A DNA stretch of 64,000 nt from Gemmatimonadota bacterium (lineage in GTDB: Bacteria; Gemmatimonadota; Gemmatimonadetes; Gemmatimonadales; Gemmatimonadaceae): positions 124,001 through 188,000 of the forward strand of contig DAHUXM010000034.1 of the NCBI GenBank assembly GCA_027307165.1. The letters are read 5' to 3'. Within the stretch, counting starts at the first letter, position 1. Every line of letters begins with the position of its first letter. Below the pieces are notes generated by a model that saw only the letters and a list, made by a program, of their open reading frames with translations, made no database searches and was not told the DNA's origin. The position numbers and the translations under genes are program-made. This document shows positions 9,100 through 16,590 of this stretch, piece by piece.

Positions 9100-9366
9100 C
9101 TAATTGCGGTCGGGCTCTTCCGGTTCTGCTACTGGTGCGCCGGTTGAGGGCGAGCTCGGCGTGATGGCGAACTGGATCGTGAGCGAGGCTTTCACCGTCA
9201 CGGTGTCGTTCGGATCGATGGCGTTCATCATCTTCCCGATGTAGTCCCGAGCCGATACCAACGTCGGCCACGCTTCGGGATTGCTTGCCGCCGCGGCCTT
9301 CGCCTGAGTCGCAACGTCTGCGTTGACCTGACCGGGCGTACCCGACGCTGAGATTTCGATCTGCAT
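9100..9366 (-). CDS. Small phage protein between tail tube and tail chaperone (88 aa)
   Basis: Unrecognised. Ala- and Asn-rich N-terminal half (QAKAAAASNPEAW), a short beta-like part (TVTVKASLTIQFAI, residues 55-68) and a Pro/Glu-rich tail. It lies 13 bases after the tail-tube gene and before the chaperones. The following 174 bases (8926-9099) hold no gene I can support. Confidence 0.6.
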   Translation of the reverse strand: MQIEISASGTPGQVNADVATQAKAAAASNPEAWPTLVSARDYIGKMMNAIDPNDTVTVKASLTIQFAITPSSPSTGAPVAEPEEPDRN

Positions 9367-9379
9367 GATTGAGTGTCCT

Positions 9380-10588
9380 TTATGCAGCTGAGGTGAGGAT
9401 CGTGAGCATGCTATCGTCGTAGCCCGCGACGCCCGCGCCCTTGGTGCCCGTCATGAACGGGAGTGCCGTTACCATCGCACCGTCGCCACCGATCGTCTTG
9501 TCAACGCCGGTCAGCTTGACGCGCGGGATGAAGATCGAGATGAAGTCCTTGGGCTCCACTTCCGGCGCGGTCAACAGGAGGTGAAGCTCGAACTCGGTTT
9601 CCGACGTGAAGTTGGTGAGGTTGGAGAGATCGGCGCGGAGCAGCGAGATTGATCCCGACAGTTCTGCGTTGTTCTCGAAGACGTCAGGGGTCACGATGTA
9701 GAGTCCGGGCTGACCTTTTGCCGTCATGTCCAACGTGAGATCGAACGCCGTTGGAGTGGCGATGTCCGCACCGTTCAGGCGAATCACCGCATCGACGAAG
9801 GTCAAGCCGATCGAGGTCGAGAGAACCGGGGCCGTGTAGAAGGGAGATGCCGATGTTGCAAGCGGCACCAGGTCCGCGCCTACCAGTCCGAACTCGACCA
9901 CTGCCATCCCGTCCGGCTGGCCCGAGAGCTTCATCGAAGAGACACGTACACCCGTCGCCTGTTCCGACTGATCGATGTCGGCGTCGTACTCTTCAAACGT
10001 GAAGCTCCGACGAACAGGGGTTGCCCCCTGAATGAGCTTCTTGGCGATCTGGAGCGAGAACGACGTGTCAGCAGTAGCGTTCACGACGAGCGTTTCGGCT
10101 ACGGTCAACACCAAAGCTGTGACGCCCGTCACGCGGAGATTCTTGTTGTTGTTGCCCGGAGTGGACGAGGCGGTCAGCCTTACAACGTCGCCCACCCGGA
10201 CGCCTGCCGTGATCCATGAACCTGCCGTTGCAGTGATCGTGTTGGGGCCGGTAGCTGTCTTGATCGACGTGAGGCCTGCTGTTGCTGCTGTGACAGCCGT
10301 TGCCGCAACCCATGTCGAGCGCATCACCGCTTCCAAGAGAGGATCGAACGTGCCGACCGAAATGTCAGCCGGGTACGATCCTGTCACGCTCTTGCTGCCG
10401 AGTCTTCCCATCGGCGTCTTACCGTCCGATCGGATCTCGCCGGGCTTGATGGTTGCTCTCGCGAGCTTCAAACCCGATCCCGCATTCGGACGGAACTGAT
10501 TCGCGCCGGTAACTACGGCGGGAGGCGTGTTGAAAGTCGTCTCGGCCTTGTAGGCGATGAGAATGTTTTTGCCGGTCTGTAGCGTCAT
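9380..10588 (-). CDS. Major tail (tail tube) protein
   Basis: 402 residues in the standard position between the tail terminator and the tail chaperones. The N-terminal part reads as a tube subunit (GEIRSDGKTPMGRLGSKSV, residues about 50-68, then VTGSYPADISVGTFDPLLEAVMR), and a Thr/Ala-rich insertion of Ig-like composition lies at about 95-180. The second half has alternating beta-strands (FDLTLDMTAKGQPGLYIV, FELHLLLTAPEVEPKDF). It would polymerise into the non-contractile tail tube. The family (phage tail-tube groups with a large inserted domain) is inferred from context and strand pattern. Confidence 0.82.
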   Translation of the reverse strand: MTLQTGKNILIAYKAETTFNTPPAVVTGANQFRPNAGSGLKLARATIKPGEIRSDGKTPMGRLGSKSVTGSYPADISVGTFDPLLEAVMRSTWVAATAVTAATAGLTSIKTATGPNTITATAGSWITAGVRVGDVVRLTASSTPGNNNKNLRVTGVTALVLTVAETLVVNATADTSFSLQIAKKLIQGATPVRRSFTFEEYDADIDQSEQATGVRVSSMKLSGQPDGMAVVEFGLVGADLVPLATSASPFYTAPVLSTSIGLTFVDAVIRLNGADIATPTAFDLTLDMTAKGQPGLYIVTPDVFENNAELSGSISLLRADLSNLTNFTSETEFELHLLLTAPEVEPKDFISIFIPRVKLTGVDKTIGGDGAMVTALPFMTGTKGAGVAGYDDSMLTILTSAA

Positions 10589-10600
10589 TGGATGATCCTG

Positions 10601-11056
10601 TTATGTGGTGGAGTTGATGCTGAGCACGCGATAAGGGATCGTCGCGACGACGAGCACGAATCCAGGCTTCGCCTGTCGAGCCTGCCCGCGGTATGGAGCG
10701 TGATCGCCACGGATCCGGACTACCAATCCCGAGTTGTCAGCGAGCGGGATGAATGATCCGGCTGGGAACAGAGCGAGCAGGGAATCGATCTTGTCGTTCA
10801 GATCCTTCTCGCCAGTGTTCGCCACTCCGTACCATCTGATGACGTAGAGGCCGGTATCTTCGACGAGTCCGTTCTGCACCATTCCCTTGAGCGTGGAAGT
10901 GGCAGGGACGTAATCCTCTTCGATGTACTCGTGTCCTTGGGTCGGCTGGTACGACGTGTTGCCGTAGACTCTGTCCGGAGATGGTGGAAGGGCGTCACAC
11001 TTGAGCAACTGTGACCTGAGCGCCAACTGCACACCGTTCGATGAGGGGCGCGTCAC
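10601..11056 (-). CDS. Tail terminator protein, DUF4128-like (151 aa)
   Basis: Start set at GTG 11056, which overlaps the upstream stop as GTGA; a longer frame to 11308 would cover most of the upstream gene. The sequence has the pattern of DUF4128 and related tail terminators: an N-terminal helix (NGVQLALRSQLL), then GHEYIEEDYVPA, and GLYVIRWYGVANTG with a following helix (DLNDKIDSLLALFP), and a final strand YRVLSINSTT. Such proteins cap the tail tube and join it to the connector. Its order, between the gp10-like protein and the tube gene, agrees. Confidence 0.75.
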   Translation of the reverse strand: MTRPSSNGVQLALRSQLLKCDALPPSPDRVYGNTSYQPTQGHEYIEEDYVPATSTLKGMVQNGLVEDTGLYVIRWYGVANTGEKDLNDKIDSLLALFPAGSFIPLADNSGLVVRIRGDHAPYRGQARQAKPGFVLVVATIPYRVLSINSTT

Positions 11057-11472
11057 GATGCACTTCCTGATTCGTTGCCGATTACACGCTGAGTAACCGC
11101 ATCGACGATCTTGTCGAAGCCGGCAAGCGTTAAAGCAACCGAGTGAAATCCGCCGACCTCTGACCGCAAGTACAGCTTCTGCGTTCCGTGCTTTGTCGCG
11201 TAGTACGCATCGGAGCCGATACGGCGTTCGCCGTCCTCGATGTAGGGCGCGTACTCGACGTTGGTCGAGATCACCGCTTCGTTTTTTGACGGATAATCCT
11301 TGATCCAATTTGCTTTGAGCCTGCCCGTATCAACCGGCTGACCTGGTGCGCCCGTTACTTGCGATCCTTCGACAATAGATTCGTGCGCCAAGTCGACGAC
11401 ACCCGTGAAGATGTCGCGCTCTTGCGTTTCGATCTTCCGATTGAATGCTCGGATGTCATCGGCGAATCCCAT
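11053..11472 (-). CDS. Neck / tail-completion protein, HK97 gp10-like (139 aa)
   Basis: Has the typical pattern of HK97 gp10-type proteins: helical N-terminus (residues 1-33), PVDTGRLKANW (residues 46-56) and VEYAPYIEDGERRIG (residues 71-85), with a C-terminal helix. These proteins form part of the neck between connector and tail. It is placed between the head-closure gene and the tail terminator and overlaps the latter by four bases. Family call from motif PVDTGRLK and context. Confidence 0.82.
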   Translation of the reverse strand: MGFADDIRAFNRKIETQERDIFTGVVDLAHESIVEGSQVTGAPGQPVDTGRLKANWIKDYPSKNEAVISTNVEYAPYIEDGERRIGSDAYYATKHGTQKLYLRSEVGGFHSVALTLAGFDKIVDAVTQRVIGNESGSAS

Positions 11473-11474
11473 TG

Positions 11475-11849
11475 TCAGGCAGCCCCAATCACGCGGTAGA
11501 GGATGGGCGTGCCGTCAGGAGCCAAGGCATCGACGGGGAAGGACACCGCGTATTTGGTTCCGGCGAATGTGAACGGGTCGCTCTGCTTGGGATCGAACGC
11601 CATTCCTTGTGCCGCGACTACCAGGACGATGGAATTGGCGAGCACAAGTCCACCCGCTTCCATCTTCGCCAACTCTCTAAACGTGGCGCGTACTCTGATC
11701 GCACTACTGGTAGAGGTCGTGACTACGGGAACCATATTACCCGACGCTTCGTCGACGCTGTTCACCGTGCGGGTGAATACGACAGTAGATCCAGCATCAG
11801 CTATCGCCTCTGCTGCGTCGATGATGTCGTCCGAGTATTGGGTAGTCAT
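11475..11849 (-). CDS. Head-closure / head-tail joining protein (124 aa)
   Basis: Small, mainly beta protein with an N-terminal helix (DDIIDAAEAIADAG) and a C-terminal strand pattern (PILYRVIGAA) like the stopper proteins that follow the adaptor in siphovirus operons. Three bases from the upstream adaptor and two bases from the downstream neck gene. Assigned from order and size; no conserved motif proves it. Confidence 0.65.
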   Translation of the reverse strand: MTTQYSDDIIDAAEAIADAGSTVVFTRTVNSVDEASGNMVPVVTTSTSSAIRVRATFRELAKMEAGGLVLANSIVLVVAAQGMAFDPKQSDPFTFAGTKYAVSFPVDALAPDGTPILYRVIGAA

Positions 11850-11852
11850 GGC

Positions 11853-12413
11853 TTACGCCCGCTCCACCGTAGTGGGCTCGGACGCCATCGTGAGCGGATA
11901 GATTTCGCGCCAGACTGACGGGTAAACGCGGAGACCAAACCGACGTTCTGAGACCGACACGTACTCAGTCGAGATGACGTCGATCTGTTTCTTTGCGATG
12001 TTGGCGGTCTTGTCGACGCCCCATATATCGGATGTGCCGGCTTTCAGGATTTCCAAGGCGAGCATGACGCAAGCCCGAATCATCCGGACCGGGATCTTCG
12101 TGTTGTCGAGGTAGAATCCCCACTGACCTGAAACCGTGTACGCCTCCGGCCCCAACCGGCTCTGGCCGTAATCAGGGTCGTAGACTCCATATCTGGGCCA
12201 TGCCAACGCTTGATCGAAGCTCGATTTGATGCCCTGATACTCGATCACGTTGAGCAAGGACGTAGCGTAGATGAGCGCTTGCGTCTGAGCGGTTGCGTCA
12301 GACCCCCACGCCGAGCTATTGGGCGTGGCGTCGATGATGGCTTGCGCGTCGGCCACGCTCGCGAATGCGTTAGATGCTACGCCGCCGGCCGTCGCGTCGA
12401 GTGTGAGAGGCAC
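11853..12413 (-). CDS. Head-tail connector (adaptor), DnaT-like family (186 aa)
   Basis: N-terminus SNAFASVADAQAIIDATPNS followed by a helix ending in WGSDATAQTQALIYATSLLN fits the phage adaptor family often annotated DnaT-like; the name is historical, and in phages these proteins sit between portal and stopper. A Trp-Pro-Arg segment (ALAWPRYGVYD, residues 69-79) is typical of the family. Start is GTG at 12413, three bases after the upstream small gene. The last part (ERRFGLRVYPSVWREIYPL) would contact the neck (inference). Confidence 0.75.
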   Translation of the reverse strand: MPLTLDATAGGVASNAFASVADAQAIIDATPNSSAWGSDATAQTQALIYATSLLNVIEYQGIKSSFDQALAWPRYGVYDPDYGQSRLGPEAYTVSGQWGFYLDNTKIPVRMIRACVMLALEILKAGTSDIWGVDKTANIAKKQIDVISTEYVSVSERRFGLRVYPSVWREIYPLTMASEPTTVERA

Positions 12414-12416
12414 GGC

Positions 12417-12590
12417 CTACCGCCCCTGCCTTTGCTTCCGCGACATCTGCGGGCGATGCTTGTCGCGCCCGGAATCCTGATCGCCTTCCTGTTCGCGTGC
12501 AGCGTCGAGCTCTCTGACAGCGAGCGGATGCTTGTCGTCGATCAGCACTTCACGGTCGAACTTGGTGATGTACATCTTCACTACTGCCAT
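12417..12590 (-). CDS. Small phage protein after the coat gene (57 aa)
   Basis: ATG at 12590 with GAGAG eleven bases upstream; 57 codons ending three bases before the adaptor start. The sequence begins MAVVKMYITKFDREV and ends in a very charged tail (SGRDKHRPQMSRKQRQGR). Its size and place between coat and adaptor match the short unknown proteins often found there; the basic C-terminus could bind DNA or the capsid wall (inference). Confidence 0.65.
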   Translation of the reverse strand: MAVVKMYITKFDREVLIDDKHPLAVRELDAAREQEGDQDSGRDKHRPQMSRKQRQGR

Positions 12591-12699
12591 GTGCGTAGGC
12601 TCTCGTGCTTGGCGTGAAAGCGTTCGTGCGAGGGAGGATCCTGGCTACTATGGCGGGTGAAGGATTTCACTCCCTCACCCGCGTCACTTCAAACCGCTG

Positions 12700-13977
12700 T
12701 TACGCGGCGTACCCGCGGACTGCGAGGTTCGGGTCGAGCGTCTTGACACCGAACAGGATGTCGAGCGCGACCTTGACCGTTGAGCTGTCGCCCACATAGA
12801 ACAGGCGGCTCCGGAGGGAGAGACCGGTGATCGGATCCGAGATCGTTGCGATCTTGGCCCCGAGCTGGTTGCCCATGTCGGAGAGCGGGGCCGTTGCGAG
12901 GCAGAAGGCATTCGAGTGGAATGCGATGTTCTGCGTCTTGGCTGCACCACCCAGGAAGATCGTGACGACCTCCGTTCCGGCCGTCGCTTTCTTGAGGCCG
13001 GGGGTGATGGTGATCACGAACGCCGATCCGTCGGCATCCGTCGCGTCGGCCGCGATGTTGTACTGCTGCGGGTCGCCGGCGATCGAGAGGATGTCGCCGG
13101 CCTTGACGGTGATCCCTGCCGTTACAGCCGAGATCGAGATCGATGTCGCGCCGACAGCGTTCGCGCCGTCCACGGTTCCGGTCGAGTCAGCCGCAACGCC
13201 CGAGGTGTGGGACGGCGCGTTCTGATTGGCGAAGGTGTCGAAGCCGTACAGCGTGCCGAGCGAGCCGTCGCGGAGACCCGACGCCTGCGGGTTCTGGAGC
13301 ACGGTCATGGCGTTCTGAAACGCCATCTGCTCGTTCGATCCGATCTGCAAGTGCAGAAGGGATTCGTCACGCATCGGAACCTTGTTGTCGAACATCACCT
13401 TCTTGAGCTTCGTGATGTCGGAAAGGGCCGGCGTCGCGGACATCTGCGTGTACCACGGGATCTGCTTGTAGAGCCCGTTCAGCGTCTGATCGACGATGTC
13501 GGCCAGTGCCACAGCTGCGGGTCGGATGTGGTCGCTGATGATCTTGTCACTGGTGAGCGAGAGATCCTTGTCGGTCAGCGAGAACTTCACTTCCTTCCAC
13601 GTATTGAGCGTGATCGCTACGGACTCGGTGGCGAGATTCTGATCGGCCGAGGGAGCGTCAGCAGCTGTGAACGTGGAGGGCCGGCGAACCTGAATCGTAT
13701 CGCCCAACACCTGCGGATTCGGGTTGTAGCCCTTGTAGACTCGACCCGACATACCGAGCGCCTTCTCCAACTGGATCAGCGCTTCCTGGGCGAAGAACGT
13801 CTCGTTGTAGTTGCCGAGCGTGTTGGTTGCGCCCATTACGGCCAAGCCCTTCAGCCCGACAGCCACGCCAACGCCGGCAGATACGCCGGTCGTGAGTGCG
13901 TGCAGGTGTGCGCCGAAGATGCAGAGGATGAGAGCAGGCAAGAGAAGAATCGCCGCCCACTTTAAAGCGTTACGCAT
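12700..13977 (-). CDS. Major capsid protein, P22 coat (gene 5) family, with hydrophobic N-terminal extension
   Basis: From residue 48 the protein follows the P22-type coat pattern: NTLGNYNETFFAQEALIQLE, then VYKGYNPNPQVLGDTIQVRRP, and an inserted beta domain near residues 270-350 with AGDILSIAGDPQQYNI, like the I-domain of that family. The start chosen here (ATG 13977) has GGAG eight bases upstream, whereas the alternative ATG at 13836 (MGATNTLG) has only a weak site. The longer form adds 47 residues with a strongly hydrophobic stretch (WAAILLLPALILCIFG, residues 7-22). The extension is odd for a coat protein; it may be cleaved, or it may serve membrane-associated assembly. The coat call is firm, the start is not. 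Confidence 0.88.
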   Translation of the reverse strand: MRNALKWAAILLLPALILCIFGAHLHALTTGVSAGVGVAVGLKGLAVMGATNTLGNYNETFFAQEALIQLEKALGMSGRVYKGYNPNPQVLGDTIQVRRPSTFTAADAPSADQNLATESVAITLNTWKEVKFSLTDKDLSLTSDKIISDHIRPAAVALADIVDQTLNGLYKQIPWYTQMSATPALSDITKLKKVMFDNKVPMRDESLLHLQIGSNEQMAFQNAMTVLQNPQASGLRDGSLGTLYGFDTFANQNAPSHTSGVAADSTGTVDGANAVGATSISISAVTAGITVKAGDILSIAGDPQQYNIAADATDADGSAFVITITPGLKKATAGTEVVTIFLGGAAKTQNIAFHSNAFCLATAPLSDMGNQLGAKIATISDPITGLSLRSRLFYVGDSSTVKVALDILFGVKTLDPNLAVRGYAA

Positions 13978-14056
13978 GGTGGTGCTCCGTTGAGTGTTGT
14001 TGAGCGGCCGGCCACCATGTGCAAAGGGCGCGTACCGCGATGAGTTTCCATCGACA

Positions 14057-14110
14057 GCCGCGCCCAGCGCAGAACTGTTTACTCCGAATTGTCCGCCGCG
14101 CCCAGCGCGG
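14057..14110. repeat. Two 14-base direct repeats with a GC hairpin upstream of the coat gene
   Basis: The sequence gccgcgcccagcgc occurs at 14057-14070 and again at 14095-14108. The second copy forms a perfect 6-base stem with a 3-base loop (14096-14101 with 14105-14110). They lie in the 176-base space between scaffold and coat genes, which has no other content I can name. No T run follows on either strand, so a simple terminator is unlikely; an mRNA-processing or attenuation element that lifts coat expression is possible. Confidence 0.5.
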
Positions 14111-14153
14111 GGTCACTGCATTACTTCACTGTGCTTGTCCCGCGATCAAAGGC

Positions 14154-14906
14154 TCAGCCTTCGATGCGGAACGGAACCTTGAGCTTCTCTGCTTCTGCTC
14201 TTGCAGCGCGGTACTTCTGCACATCCCGGCCCTCTTCGGCGGTGAGTACGATGGCGCCGTCTCCGCCCTTCCGGATGGGGTTGCCGCCATTTGATCCACC
14301 ACCCGAACCGCCTGCGGGCTGGTAGTAGCGCGGCTTCTCCGCCTTGAACGTTTCCGCGAAGAACTTCTCCACCGTCATTCCCGTTGGATCGCCATCAGCG
14401 TCGTACACGACAGGCTTTCCGGTCTTTTCATCGAGCTTGATGCGCCCCTTGGCCTTGACCAATGCAGCTACATCCTCCACATCCTCAGGCGTGACCTTGG
14501 CCTTCGCGCATGCGTCGCGAATGGCGATGTCGAGCTTCAGGTCGTTCAACTCCTGCGCGCGCTCCTTGAGAGACTGGTTTTCCTTCACCACCGGGTCCAA
14601 CGCCTCTGCGACGCGCTTCGCCGTAATCTTCTCGAAATCGCCCGCCTTTTTCTGGCGCTCCTCTTCGGTTTCCTGGTGCTGCCTGAGCAGCTCCGCAACG
14701 TCTTCCGGCTTCCGGTCACCGATCACGGCCTTGAGGCGGTCGCGCTCTTCGGCGGCTGCCTTCTTCTCAGCGAGTAGAGTGCGCTGACTCGCTTTCAGTC
14801 CGGCGACATCGGAGTCGTCTGGAACCCACTTGCCTTCACGCTCGATGTATCCACCGCGAACGGCTTCGGGTACATCTTCGGCCTTCTCAAACGTTGGGAG
14901 CGGCAT
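14154..14906 (-). CDS. Capsid scaffolding protein (250 aa)
   Basis: Placed between portal/head genes and the coat gene. Residues about 35-130 are almost purely helical and charged (KASQRTLLAEKKAAAEERDR, ENQSLKERAQELNDLKLDIA), giving a coiled coil, followed by a Gly-rich hinge (GGSGGGSNGG) and a short helical C-terminus that would touch the coat protein. Length and layout are those of scaffolds that are absent from the finished head. A good ribosome site (AGAGGAA) lies before ATG 14906. The 143 bases upstream of it (14907-15049) hold no supported gene. Confidence 0.83.
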   Translation of the reverse strand: MPLPTFEKAEDVPEAVRGGYIEREGKWVPDDSDVAGLKASQRTLLAEKKAAAEERDRLKAVIGDRKPEDVAELLRQHQETEEERQKKAGDFEKITAKRVAEALDPVVKENQSLKERAQELNDLKLDIAIRDACAKAKVTPEDVEDVAALVKAKGRIKLDEKTGKPVVYDADGDPTGMTVEKFFAETFKAEKPRYYQPAGGSGGGSNGGNPIRKGGDGAIVLTAEEGRDVQKYRAARAEAEKLKVPFRIEG

Positions 14907-15049
14907 TCATTTCCTCTGCGTAGTGCGGACGCGTTGGGATAATCAGTCGTGGCAGTGGTGTTGCTGCCTCATGCGTCATGATACAGAGCCGTGCAGCGGG
15001 GAAGTAGAGAATAGGGGCAATAATCACCCCTAAAGTCGCACGCGAGTGC

Positions 15050-15364
15050 CTACGCGACTTCGGAACTGGATTCCGACCCACGGCTCCATACGAGCCGGAA
15101 CGATTTCGCGCGGCTCTCCCCGGACGGAGCGGTCTCGATGTATCCGCTCTTGATCAGCGATCTCAACGCCAGCCGAACGGTAACGGCGTCCATGTTGAGG
15201 CGACGTTGTATGCCGATCGCCTTGATCGTGACGTAACGGGCGAATCCGCAGCGCGTGGCGAGGTAGCCGTAGACGGCATGCGCGCTGATTCGGAGCTGCC
15301 TGTCAGTCGCCAAGTCGCGGCCCGCCGGATAATCCAATGGCGGCCGATCCGTATCGACTATCAC
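15050..15364 (-). CDS. Winged-helix DNA-binding protein inside the head operon (104 aa)
   Basis: Start set at GTG 15364, which overlaps the upstream stop as GTGA. The centre looks like a winged helix: AHAVYGYLATRCGFARYV, then TIKAIGIQRRLNMDAVTVR as the helix-turn-helix, and LRSLIKSGYIETAP as wing. Such folds are typical of phage regulators and replication proteins. A DNA-binding gene between the head-morphogenesis and scaffold genes is unusual and may control late genes or be a transferred small gene (a moron). The family is not identified. Confidence 0.65.
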   Translation of the reverse strand: MIVDTDRPPLDYPAGRDLATDRQLRISAHAVYGYLATRCGFARYVTIKAIGIQRRLNMDAVTVRLALRSLIKSGYIETAPSGESRAKSFRLVWSRGSESSSEVA

Positions 15365-16317
15365 GCTGCCATCCCGTTCGCGGGACGCTGGCGGTAGATC
15401 GAAACGCATCTGCAGTTGTACTCAGTATCTCCGGGAATCATCTGACCGTTTGAATACGGCTGATCCCACGGAACGGTATCGCCTTCCATCGCAATGTGGC
15501 TGTCGCGTTCTCTCGAATCCATGACGCCGCGCCACGTCTTCACCAGTCGATTGGGATCGTACACGCCTTTCTGGATCGCGTCCTGCATTGCCAGGTGTTG
15601 TCCCAACTTCTGAGCATCGAGAGTCGCGGTCCGGGCTACCGTTTCGGCATTCTGCGCTATCCGCTTCTTCCGGTACGCTTCGACCATCTTGTCAACCTGC
15701 TCGGGAGTGAGGTCGCCCTTTGCGATCGTTCGGTCGAAGCGTTTATCTCTCAACGTATAGTCTGCAACGCTTCGTCCGTTCTGGCCCGTCAACGCGTCCC
15801 TGAAATTCTGGACTTGCTCAAGCTGGCTCGGCCCCAATCCTACCACTGTCCGCAAGTCGCGCGCGATCGTGCGCGGGCCTACGCCATCCCTCAATCCATT
15901 CTCGACAAAGGCCCGTACCGTCTCACGGACGTCGTTCTCGAGATCGCCCACGACCTTTGTTTCAAGCGATCGGATTCCATCTATCACGTGCGGGCTCAAG
16001 ACGTCGAACGCGATCGTAACGCCGGGCAACGTCGCGGGGATGGCTATCTGCTTCGCGTAGTAGGTGACCGACTGGCCCACTGACCTTCTGATCTGATCAC
16101 GTACGGGCTGGAATGCTGTGTCCATCAACGCCTGCCTTAGAGCCGCGTCCAATAGAGCGTCCAGATTGCCGGTCGAGATGATGCGGGCGAGCTGAGACTC
16201 GGACAGCGATTCGCGGATGAGGCGGAATGCCTTCAAGACCGCAAGCTGAACGTCGGGCTGCATGGAAGCCGCTCTCCGTTGAGCTTTGAGCCAGAATACC
16301 GAGTCTGCGGCGCTCAA
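15361..16317 (-). CDS. Phage head morphogenesis protein (SPP1 gp7 / Mu gpF-like)
   Basis: 318 residues, helical for most of its length. The C-terminal part has the family signature: TWRGVMDSRERDSHIAMEG followed by YSNGQMIPGDTEYNCRCVSI, with the closing CRC motif. Homologues are minor head proteins present in a few copies, connected to the portal and to DNA ejection. Position directly after the portal gene (one small gene between) is standard. It starts right after the TAA of the 90-residue gene and ends in a GTGA overlap. Confidence 0.88.
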   Translation of the reverse strand: MSAADSVFWLKAQRRAASMQPDVQLAVLKAFRLIRESLSESQLARIISTGNLDALLDAALRQALMDTAFQPVRDQIRRSVGQSVTYYAKQIAIPATLPGVTIAFDVLSPHVIDGIRSLETKVVGDLENDVRETVRAFVENGLRDGVGPRTIARDLRTVVGLGPSQLEQVQNFRDALTGQNGRSVADYTLRDKRFDRTIAKGDLTPEQVDKMVEAYRKKRIAQNAETVARTATLDAQKLGQHLAMQDAIQKGVYDPNRLVKTWRGVMDSRERDSHIAMEGDTVPWDQPYSNGQMIPGDTEYNCRCVSIYRQRPANGMAA

Positions 16318-16590
16318 TTAATCCGACCCCGTGATGGAATCTTCCGCGCGTTCCGCCGCGGTATCCTCGCGCGATGCTGCCAGTGTTTCCGGAGTCTCAA
16401 TTCCGATCCCCTCGATACAAGCGAGTTTGATCACCTGTATCGATCCGTAGATCCCTATCGTCTCGACGAATGCGCTACCGGACATCCATGCTGACCTGAT
16501 CTTGTCCCACTGATCGATCCGGCACTGATAGGCGCTGTTGCTCTCTTTCGTGTAGGGCGCGACGTATCCAGCTTCACGCCTCCGCGTCAT
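16318..16590 (-). CDS. Small phage protein between portal and head morphogenesis genes (90 aa)
   Basis: Unrecognised. It begins with a basic stretch (MTRRREAGYV) and has a hydrophobic but not membrane-long segment (GIYGSIQVIKLACIEGIGI, residues 46-64). Its start overlaps the portal stop by four bases and its stop abuts the next start, so the gene is real in context. It may help in portal or prohead assembly (inference from place). Confidence 0.6.
   Translation of the reverse strand: MTRRREAGYVAPYTKESNSAYQCRIDQWDKIRSAWMSGSAFVETIGIYGSIQVIKLACIEGIGIETPETLAASREDTAAERAEDSITGSD

Noticed and set aside
12916-13965. 349-codon plus-strand frame opposite the coat gene
   Set aside because: The coat protein on the minus strand has family motifs; the plus reading is a composition artefact.
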